The translations under genes and the position numbers were made by a program. DNA of 9,970 nucleotides from NCBI GenBank assembly GCA_004551905.1, contig SFPL01000030.1, positions 1 to 9,970 of the forward strand. The letters are read 5' to 3'. The notes under the pieces were generated by a model, which saw only the letters and a list, made by a program, of their open reading frames with translations, was not told where the DNA came from and did not search any database. This document shows, piece by piece, positions 1 to 5,242 of this stretch (the stretch's first letter is position 1; every line of letters begins with the position of its first letter). Origin of the DNA: Lentisphaeraceae bacterium. Lineage in GTDB: Bacteria; Verrucomicrobiota; Kiritimatiellia; RFP12; UBA1067.

Positions 1-35
1 ACAGCCCCAAAGCGGAATCTCCCGCTGAAGCCCGC

Positions 36-65
36 TTTACAAACCCAATCCGAAACTGCTATACT
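36..65 (+). promoter_or_regulatory. Putative sigma70-type promoter ahead of the Cys/His-repeat gene
   Basis: A -35-like TTTACA (36-41) and a -10-like TATACT (60-65) are separated by 18 bases, each one or two mismatches from the Enterobacteria-type consensus. Transcription would start near 72 and leave a leader of about 78 bases before the ATG at 150. The leader contains a small hairpin (GCAAC at 106-110 pairing with GTTGC at 115-119) and a G-rich run (136-143) that may serve as the ribosome binding site. The call is by eye only. Two reading frames are open through this region, so it could instead lie inside a gene entering from the left. Confidence 0.35.
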
Positions 66-149
66 ACCAACATCAAGCAAGAAAGCATCGTCGGCACAGG
101 GCTACGCAACGAGTGTTGCACTGGCTACTGGCTGGCGGGGGGGATTGTT

Positions 150-320
150 ATGAGTACTCAATGCAAATACTGTAGCAGCACAACCTACGGCTGGGGATGT
201 CCTCATTCGCCTACGCGCAAGCACGAGCACCGCGGTGACGAGAAGCATTGCGAATGGTGCGGCTCGACCTCTACCGGCCATGGTTGCCCCCACAGCCCGA
301 CCGGAAAGCACGAGAAATAA
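150..320 (+). CDS. Small protein of two tandem Cys/His (zinc-knuckle-like) repeats
   Basis: This encodes 56 residues and is almost entirely two copies of one unit at an exact 29-residue period: C5-x2-C8...G-x-GCPHSPT...KHE and C34-x2-C37...G-x-GCPHSPT...KHE. Each unit has three Cys and two or more His (C5, C8, C17, H19, H25; C34, C37, C46, H48, H54), enough to bind a metal, probably zinc. The two CPHSP pentapeptides are identical although all five codons differ between copies (including TCG versus AGC for Ser), which strongly argues that this frame is translated and selected. I recall similar short repeats in uncharacterised bacterial proteins but know no assigned function. A G-rich run lies 7-14 bases before the ATG. 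The frame stays open upstream to base 3, so the protein could be longer and enter from outside the window. It ends two bases before the GTG of the helicase gene, suggesting co-expression. Confidence 0.66.
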   Translation: MSTQCKYCSSTTYGWGCPHSPTRKHEHRGDEKHCEWCGSTSTGHGCPHSPTGKHEK

Positions 321-322
321 GA

Positions 323-3313
323 GTGCCGACGAACGCGGAGAGGACCAATGTCCTGATCGAGGCGTCGGCCGGGACGGGCAAGACGCAGGCGCTGGCCGAG
401 CGGCTGATTGCGCTCGTCAAGGGCGGACTGGAGCCGCATGAGATCGTCGCGCTGACCTTCTCGCGCGCCGCGGCGGGCGAGATCTTCGAGCGCTTCGTCT
501 CGCTGCTCGCCGGGCGCGCCGGAGACGATCCTTCCTGCGTGGTGTTGCTGCGCAAGGTCATCGCCTCCCAGCACCTTTCGCAGATCGGCACCCTCGACAG
601 CTTCCTCATGCGCATCGCGCGGAGTTTCCCGCTGGAGCTGGGGCTTGACGGCGGCGTGGAGATAATGGACGAATACCGCGCGGGGCAGGAGCTTGCCCGC
701 ACCTCATTCTCGATCCTCCGCCGCACCGACGCCGCCGCCCGCCGTGCGTTCACCGACGCCTTCGCGCTGGCGATGAACGGCGAGGACGTGCGGAGCTTCG
801 TCGACTCCTACCGCAAATTCGTCCGGAGCTGGCAGTCGCTCGTCCGCGCGCATCCGTCTGAGCGCGCTTGGGGCGACGCGTCGGCGATATTCGGCGAAAC
901 GCCGGCATGGGCGAAGACGGACGAGAAGGAGCTTTCGCGCCTCGCCGACCGGCTCGTCGGAATCTGCGACTCCGCCGCGTGGCCAGAGTTCGTCGAATGG
1001 GTGCGCGGCTTCCGCGGCAGTTTTGACGGGGTCAAGGGATTCGCGAAGAAGTTCTTCGAGCTGGACGACCTCCTCGCCGGCGCGTCGCTCGAGGTCAAGT
1101 TCAACCGGAAGACGTATTCCTTCGACAGCGAGCAGACGAAGGCCGTGCGCGACGCGATGCTGGGCGTCTGCGGCTACGTCGTCGCCCGCAGTCTCGGATT
1201 CGCCCGCGGCGTCTACCGGCTTATCTCGGAATACGAGAAGGACTACGACGCTAACGTGCGCGGGCGGGGGCTGCTCGTCTTCGACGACGTGCCGCGTCTT
1301 CTTTCCTCGCTCCCCGCCGACGTGCGCCTCGCGCTCGAATACCGCCTCGACGCGAAGATTCGCGCCTGGGCGCTCGACGAGTTCCAGGACACGAGCCGCG
1401 ACCAGTGGGCGGCGCTCTCGCCGCTTGTCGACGAGGCGAAGATGTCCGACGGCGAGAAGTCGGTCTTCGTCGTCGGCGACCGGAAGCAGGCGATCTACGG
1501 CTGGCGAAACGGCGACGTCGAAATCTTCCGCGGCGAACGCGACAGCGGGGCGTACGAGATCAAGGAGCTCAACGAGACCTACCGCTCGTCGCCAGCCGTC
1601 GTCGAGGCGGTAAACCGCGTCTTCGTGCGCGGGCGGCTACGCGAAGAGTTCCCGGGCTGGGAGGCGCGCGAGCACGTTTCCGCGAACAGAGAGGACATGC
1701 CCGGCTTCGTGCAGGCGGTCACGGCGCCGGACAGGACGCTCGAAGGGCTTTTCGACCCGGTCTTCAACGCGCTCAAGGCGGTCGAGCCCGTGAGGCGCTC
1801 CCTTTCCGCCGCGGTGCTGGTGAGAAGCAACTCTACCGGCGAGCGGATTGCCGCGTATCTGAAGCTCAAGGGGCTGGACGGAGTGGTGTGGGAAGGTGAA
1901 AGCGCAATCCTCGATACGCCCGCCCTGCAGGGCTTCGTCGACCTGGTGAAGCTCGCGGACCATCCCGGCTACCGGCAGGCGTACAGCCACTTCGCCTCTA
2001 CGCCGCTCGCGGCGGCGCTCTATCCAGACGGCGTTCCCGGCGCGGAGGCGGTGTCGCAGTTCGCCGCGCAGGCGTTCACCGCGAAGGGACTGGTGCGCAC
2101 CTTCCGCGACTTGCGCTCGCGCCTGCCGGAAGACCCGGCCGTGGCGTGGAGCGAGTTCACCGAGGCGCGCTTCACCGACATGCTCAGGGCGGCGGCCGAG
2201 TTCGAGCTGACGCTCGAGCCGGGGACGCGGCTTTCGGACTTCGCCGACTTCCTCGCGGCGAAGAGGCAGCGCAACATTGCCGAGCCGGGCAAGATCAAGA
2301 TCATGACGATCCACCGCTCCAAGGGGCTGGGCTTCGACTACGTGGTGCTGCCGCTCTACGAGCACAGTGCGCTCGACGCGTCGACGAGCGGCGCGATTGT
2401 CGCGGACGGCTGGGTGCTGCCCGATCCGGGCGCGAAGGTCGCAAAGATCGTCCCGGGGATCGCCGAGGCGCGTGCGGAGCGGCAGGAGCGAGTCGAGGAG
2501 GAGGCGCTCTGCACCTACTACGTTGCGATGACGCGGGCGAAGCACGCGATGACGATCGTCTGCCGTCCGCCGACGCAGAGCGGGTCGACGTGCTACATGT
2601 CCAACTTCGTCCGCGAGGCGCTGCCCGAACCGGTCGGCGACCCAAGATGGTACAAAAAGATTGCTGAGTGGAAGCGTCGCCGCGCCGCCGGCAAGGACGA
2701 GCAGCCGGAACCGGCGGAAGCACCGCGGCAGAAGCCGGCGCGCGCAAAGCGCGAGCGCATCCGCCGCCGACTCCCCTCGCTTGCGTTCCGCTCCGGCATG
2801 GCAGCGGGCGAGCTTTTCGCCGACGGCTCCGCGCGCCAGGCGGCGCTGCGGCGGGGCACGGACGTTCACGCGCAGTTAGAGGCGGTGGAGTGGATCGACC
2901 CCGCCGCGCCGAAAGACGAGCTCGAGCGGCGGATTCTCGCCAACGGCTGGACGGGCGCGTTCGTGAAGGGGAACGACGCGGCGGCGCTGTGGCGCGAGCG
3001 GAGCTACGAGCGACTGGTCGGCTCGGAGTGGGAGTCGGGGCAGTTCGACCGCGTCGTCTTCCGCGGCGAAGGCGACTCAAGGCGCGCCGTCGTCTACGAC
3101 TTCAAGACCAACCGCCCAGCGCGCGGCGAATCGGCGGACGCCTTTGCCGCAAGGATGCGCGAGGCGTATCTGGGCCAGATGACGGCGTACCGCGCGGCAA
3201 TCGCGTCGCTCGCCGGTCTTCCGCTTGAGCGCGTCGGCGCGGAGCTGCTGCTCGTCGAAACCGGCGCGTCGGTGCCGGTATTCGCAGCCGCCAATCCTTC
3301 TAGTGTGTTGTAA
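323..3313 (+). CDS. UvrD/AddA-like superfamily 1 helicase fused to a RecB-family nuclease
   Basis: An ATP-driven DNA translocase/helicase with a nuclease domain, of the kind that processes double-strand breaks (AddA/RecB type). Numbering from GTG 323 (996 residues), the helicase motifs appear in order: Walker A ASAGTGKT (14-21), Ia LTFSRAAAGE (44-53), Walker B/II DEFQDTS (352-358), III GDRKQAIYGWR (385-395), IV NETYRSSPA (417-425), V around IHRSKGLGFDYVVLPLY (663-679) and VI YVAMTRAKHAM (733-743). A basic, Pro/Ala-rich linker follows. The nuclease then shows His in TDVHAQLE (846-853), Asp in FDRVVF (908-913), DFKTN (926-930) and QMTAYR (952-957), the complete RecB-family PD-(D/E)xK set. AddA proteins are usually longer (about 1,100-1,240). 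GTG 323 is chosen because it follows the small gene's TAA by two bases and gives a RecB-like short N-terminus. ATG 254 or TTG 248 would add 23-25 residues overlapping the small gene. No AddB partner is visible. The C-terminus may be truncated (see 3344-3439). Confidence 0.92.
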   Translation: MPTNAERTNVLIEASAGTGKTQALAERLIALVKGGLEPHEIVALTFSRAAAGEIFERFVSLLAGRAGDDPSCVVLLRKVIASQHLSQIGTLDSFLMRIARSFPLELGLDGGVEIMDEYRAGQELARTSFSILRRTDAAARRAFTDAFALAMNGEDVRSFVDSYRKFVRSWQSLVRAHPSERAWGDASAIFGETPAWAKTDEKELSRLADRLVGICDSAAWPEFVEWVRGFRGSFDGVKGFAKKFFELDDLLAGASLEVKFNRKTYSFDSEQTKAVRDAMLGVCGYVVARSLGFARGVYRLISEYEKDYDANVRGRGLLVFDDVPRLLSSLPADVRLALEYRLDAKIRAWALDEFQDTSRDQWAALSPLVDEAKMSDGEKSVFVVGDRKQAIYGWRNGDVEIFRGERDSGAYEIKELNETYRSSPAVVEAVNRVFVRGRLREEFPGWEAREHVSANREDMPGFVQAVTAPDRTLEGLFDPVFNALKAVEPVRRSLSAAVLVRSNSTGERIAAYLKLKGLDGVVWEGESAILDTPALQGFVDLVKLADHPGYRQAYSHFASTPLAAALYPDGVPGAEAVSQFAAQAFTAKGLVRTFRDLRSRLPEDPAVAWSEFTEARFTDMLRAAAEFELTLEPGTRLSDFADFLAAKRQRNIAEPGKIKIMTIHRSKGLGFDYVVLPLYEHSALDASTSGAIVADGWVLPDPGAKVAKIVPGIAEARAERQERVEEEALCTYYVAMTRAKHAMTIVCRPPTQSGSTCYMSNFVREALPEPVGDPRWYKKIAEWKRRRAAGKDEQPEPAEAPRQKPARAKRERIRRRLPSLAFRSGMAAGELFADGSARQAALRRGTDVHAQLEAVEWIDPAAPKDELERRILANGWTGAFVKGNDAAALWRERSYERLVGSEWESGQFDRVVFRGEGDSRRAVVYDFKTNRPARGESADAFAARMREAYLGQMTAYRAAIASLAGLPLERVGAELLLVETGASVPVFAAANPSSVL

Positions 3314-3343
3314 GTCGCGGACGAGTTGCTTCTCAGGAGTTAG

Positions 3344-3439
3344 GATGTCGGTTGGCGCATCATCCGCAAGGTCGACGGCGAGTGGGTTGCGCAAGACGCC
3401 GCCAGCAATCAAGAACGACAGCTAAGCTTGCCTTTCTAG
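3344..3439 (+). pseudogene. Start-less coding remnant, probable lost C-terminus of the helicase-nuclease
   Basis: After the helicase TAA (3311-3313) the same frame meets a second stop, TAG (3341-3343), and then stays open for 31 codons to a TAG at 3437-3439. The peptide includes GWRIIRKVDGEWVAQDA and ends QERQLSLPF. It contains no ATG or GTG, and its only TTG is three codons from the end, so it cannot be a free-standing gene. The first half uses the same C/G-ending codons as the neighbouring genes. QLSLPF resembles the bacterial sliding-clamp (beta) binding consensus QL(S/D)LF, common at the ends of DNA repair proteins. Its stop lies exactly against the stop of the converging gene (CTAG, 3436-3439), as expected of an original gene end. 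I infer that the helicase once ended here and that about 50 bases (roughly 3290-3343) were inserted or scrambled. Chance remains possible. Confidence 0.38.
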
Positions 3440-3816
3440 CCCAGTGCCTCGGCGGCGGCGAGGACGGCGTTGCGGACGCAGTCCTCGCAGCTACAGAGCG
3501 GCTTGCCGGTGTCGACGCCCTTGAGCTCGCGGCAGATCGTCGCGCCGCAGAGTTCCCTGAACCGCGGCAGGATTCTGCGCGAGAGCGCCATCGTGCCGCT
3601 GCCGCCGGTGCGCAGCCCCGCGACCATGACCGCGCCCACGAGCGCGCCGCAGGAGCCTTCCATCGTCCCCATGCCGGAGCCGAACCCGGCGGCGAGGCTC
3701 GTTAGCGTCGCCTCGTCGAGCGATACCGTGTCGGCGAACGCGCGCACGACCGCCTGGCAGCAGTTCATCTCGCGCTTCAGCTTCGCCGCGTAATCCTGTC
3801 TTTCCGCTGTCGTCAT
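3436..3816 (-). CDS. C_GCAxxG_C_C family Cys-rich putative redox protein
   Basis: A 126-residue protein of the C_GCAxxG_C_C family, defined by conserved cysteines and thought to be a redox or metal-binding protein; its true substrate is unknown to me. The family hallmarks are present: a Cys pair in MNCCQAVV (C19, C20), the glycine-rich GFGSGMG (44-50), the core SCGALVG (C56), CGATICREL (C90, C95) and a C-terminal CSCEDC cluster (C108, C110, C113). That makes eight cysteines in total. There is no signal peptide. In some family members the cysteines are linked to membrane electron carriers, but no membrane segment is seen here beyond a short hydrophobic stretch near 57-68. A good ribosome binding site, GGAGG, lies four bases before the ATG (3821-3825 on the + strand). 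The gene is convergent with the helicase and divergent from the LptA-like gene, and has its own promoter. Confidence 0.9.
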   Translation of the reverse strand: MTTAERQDYAAKLKREMNCCQAVVRAFADTVSLDEATLTSLAAGFGSGMGTMEGSCGALVGAVMVAGLRTGGSGTMALSRRILPRFRELCGATICRELKGVDTGKPLCSCEDCVRNAVLAAAEALG

Positions 3817-3840
3817 CTTGCCTCCGTTCCTTTGCCGCGT

Positions 3841-3849
3841 ATTATACCA
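3841..3849 (-). promoter_or_regulatory. Extended -10 promoter for the C_GCAxxG_C_C gene
   Basis: Read on the minus strand the bases are TGGTATAAT: a perfect TATAAT -10 box (3846 to 3841) preceded by a TGn extension. The -35 region is G-rich with no TTGACA-like match, which suits an extended -10 promoter. Transcription would start near 3834, giving a leader of about 18 bases that includes the GGAGG ribosome binding site. Confidence 0.6.
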
Positions 3850-3884
3850 AATTTCCGGTGTTGCGCCCCAAGCCCCGCGAATTA

Positions 3885-3893
3885 TGGTATACT
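3885..3893 (+). promoter_or_regulatory. Extended -10 promoter for the LptA-like gene and its operon
   Basis: The plus strand reads TGGTATACT: a near-consensus -10 box (TATACT, 3888-3893) with a TGn extension and no good -35. The expected start (about 3900) is within a few bases of the ATG at 3903, so the transcript would be leaderless or nearly so. This agrees with the absence of any Shine-Dalgarno sequence in front of that ATG. It faces away from the minus-strand extended -10 box about 40 bases to the left. Confidence 0.55.
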
Positions 3894-3902
3894 ACACCGC
3901 GT

Positions 3903-4514
3903 ATGAAAAGGCTTTTCGTGCTATTGACCCTGGTCGCCGCCGGCGCGGCGGCTGCGGAGCCTGCGCCGCCGGCCGGGTCCGCGACAAATGCGCCTGCGGC
4001 GGCGGTTGCCGCGACCAACCTGCCGCCGGCGGAGTTGGCGGCCGCCACCAACGCGCCGCCGCGGAAGCCGCTGCGCCCCGCCGTGATCACCGCGGCGTCT
4101 ACGTTCTACGACCGCAAGGAGGGCATCGCCGTCTTCACCGGCAAGGTGCACGTGGACGACGAACGCTACCAGATCCACGCCGACAAGGCGTACGTCTCGA
4201 TCGTCCCCACCAACCAGCTCCGGCGCATCGTCGCCATCGGCCACGTCGCGATGACCAACGAGGCGCGGCGCGCCTACGGCGCAAAGGTCACCTACAACCG
4301 CCCGACCGGAACGGTGGTGCTCGTCGGCGGCGACGATGGCACGCCGGCGAAGATCGTGGACGAGTCGAAGGGCGCCGGCAAGGAGCAGACGGTGGTCGGC
4401 TCCAAGATCCGCTTCTGGCTCGACGCCGAGCAGGTGGAGGTGCTCGACGCGTCCATCACCACGACGACCTCCGGCGCGGGCGACCTCAAGAAGGCCCTGG
4501 GCGGGGGCCTGTGA
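3903..4514 (+). CDS. LptA/OstA-like periplasmic lipopolysaccharide transport protein
   Basis: A 203-residue secreted protein. Residues 1-18 form a signal peptide (basic MKR, hydrophobic LFVLLTLVAAG, cleavage after AAAA). Residues 19-57 are an Ala/Pro-rich linker with three ATN-(A/L)-P repeats (28, 38 and 49). From about residue 60 comes an OstA/LptA-type beta-repeat domain: ITAASTFYDRKEGIAVFTG, VHVDDERYQIHADKAYV, then GHVAMTNEARRAYGAKVTYN. This is the family's pattern of short beta strands ending in hADxh and GxVxh motifs. LptA-family proteins form the periplasmic bridge carrying LPS to the outer membrane. Length is close to LptA (about 185) plus the linker. ATG 3903 is chosen over the upstream in-frame alternative because it begins a clean signal peptide and follows the promoter. 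LptC and LptB are not in the window, so a different OstA-domain role is possible. First gene of the five-gene run. Confidence 0.84.
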   Translation: MKRLFVLLTLVAAGAAAAEPAPPAGSATNAPAAAVAATNLPPAELAAATNAPPRKPLRPAVITAASTFYDRKEGIAVFTGKVHVDDERYQIHADKAYVSIVPTNQLRRIVAIGHVAMTNEARRAYGAKVTYNRPTGTVVLVGGDDGTPAKIVDESKGAGKEQTVVGSKIRFWLDAEQVEVLDASITTTTSGAGDLKKALGGGL

Positions 4515-4561
4515 AACCCGCCGCGCGGCAGCTTTGAACCAAAACAGCAAAGGAAAAGAAA

Positions 4562-5242
4562 ATGGCGCTCAACATCGTAACTGAAATCGACGACCGCGTG
4601 AAGGTGCGCAACGTGCTCATGTCGGTGTCGGACAAGACTGGCCTCGAGTCCTTCGTCCCGGCGCTCATCAAGGCCTGCCCCGGCGTGAAGATCTACTCCA
4701 CCGGCGGCACCTACACGAAGGTGAAGGAGATCCTCGGCGACGCGGCCGCGGCGACGCTGGTCGCGGTCTCAGACTATACCGGCCAGCCCGAGATGCAGGG
4801 CGGGCTCGTGAAGACGCTCGACTTCAAGATCTACCTTGGGCTCCTCTCCGAAACCTACAACGACTCGCACCAGGCGGACCTGAAGCGGCTCTCGGCGCTG
4901 CCGATCGACATGGTGGTCGTGAACCTCTACCCGTTCCGCGAGACTGTCGCCAAGGCCGGTGTCACGCCGGAGATGGCGCGCACGAACATCGACATCGGCG
5001 GCCCCTGCATGGTGCGCGCGTCGGCGAAGAACTACCTCCGCGTCGCGTCCGTCACCGACCCGCTCGACTACGCCGCCATCGCCCAGGAGCTCGAGTCGCG
5101 CGACGGCACCGTCGGCCTCGACACCCGCTTCAAGCTTATGAAGAAGGCCTTCGCCCACACCGCCGAGTACGACACGGCCATCGCCGGGTTCTTCGCCTCG
5201 CGCACATGGGAGGAGGTAGCCGCCACCTACAACCGGCGCTGA
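4562..5242 (+). CDS. Stand-alone IMP cyclohydrolase (N-terminal PurH / MGS-like domain)
   Basis: IMP cyclohydrolase closes the ring of FAICAR to give IMP, the last step of purine synthesis. The 226 residues match only the N-terminal domain of bifunctional PurH (about 200 residues of about 520); the AICAR transformylase domain is absent. Visible motifs are SVSDKTGL (21-28), STGGT phosphate loop (46-50), VSDYTGQPE (69-77), VKTLDFKIYLGLL (83-95), VVVNLYPF (118-125), NIDIGGP (142-148), RASAKN (152-157) and KAFAHTAEYDTAI near the end. Residues equivalent to the catalytic Lys, Asn/Tyr, Asp and Lys of the family appear as K84, N121/Y123, D144 and K156. The normally strict DGRVKTLHP loop is altered to GGLVKTLDF, so this is a divergent subfamily. 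AAAGGA (4549-4554) sits seven bases before the ATG. The stop shares its A with the next gene's ATG. The transformylase is presumably encoded elsewhere. Confidence 0.86.
   Translation: MALNIVTEIDDRVKVRNVLMSVSDKTGLESFVPALIKACPGVKIYSTGGTYTKVKEILGDAAAATLVAVSDYTGQPEMQGGLVKTLDFKIYLGLLSETYNDSHQADLKRLSALPIDMVVVNLYPFRETVAKAGVTPEMARTNIDIGGPCMVRASAKNYLRVASVTDPLDYAAIAQELESRDGTVGLDTRFKLMKKAFAHTAEYDTAIAGFFASRTWEEVAATYNRR

Noticed and set aside
9..38. AAAGCGG / CCGCTTT inverted repeat (plus an alternative AGCGG / CCGCT hairpin) as a terminator of an upstream gene
   Set aside because: The loop is 16 bases, the alternative stem has only five pairs, no T-run follows, and the right arm is the putative -35 region.
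1637..2869. Long minus-strand open frame of about 410 codons inside the helicase gene
   Set aside because: It is rich in Arg/Ala/Gly from antisense high-GC codons, has no recognisable motif, and lies wholly opposite a gene with all expected motifs.
3290..3345. Integron attC-like site or insertion-sequence ends around the helicase stop
   Set aside because: GTTAGGA does not fit the GTTRRRY core, and I found no inverted or direct repeats flanking the odd segment.
3345..3425. 26-codon plus-strand ORF starting at ATG 3345 with an AGGAG upstream
   Set aside because: The peptide is Ser/Ala-rich with no family resemblance. The in-frame helicase remnant explains this stretch better.
3352..3705. Plus-strand ORFs opposite the C_GCAxxG_C_C gene
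   Set aside because: They are antisense shadows; the minus strand has family motifs, a promoter and a GGAGG ribosome site.
4519..4530. GCCGCGCGGC palindrome between the LptA-like and cyclohydrolase genes as a terminator
   Set aside because: There is no loop and no T-run, and the short gap with a downstream ribosome site suggests the operon continues. Such palindromes are expected at this GC content.
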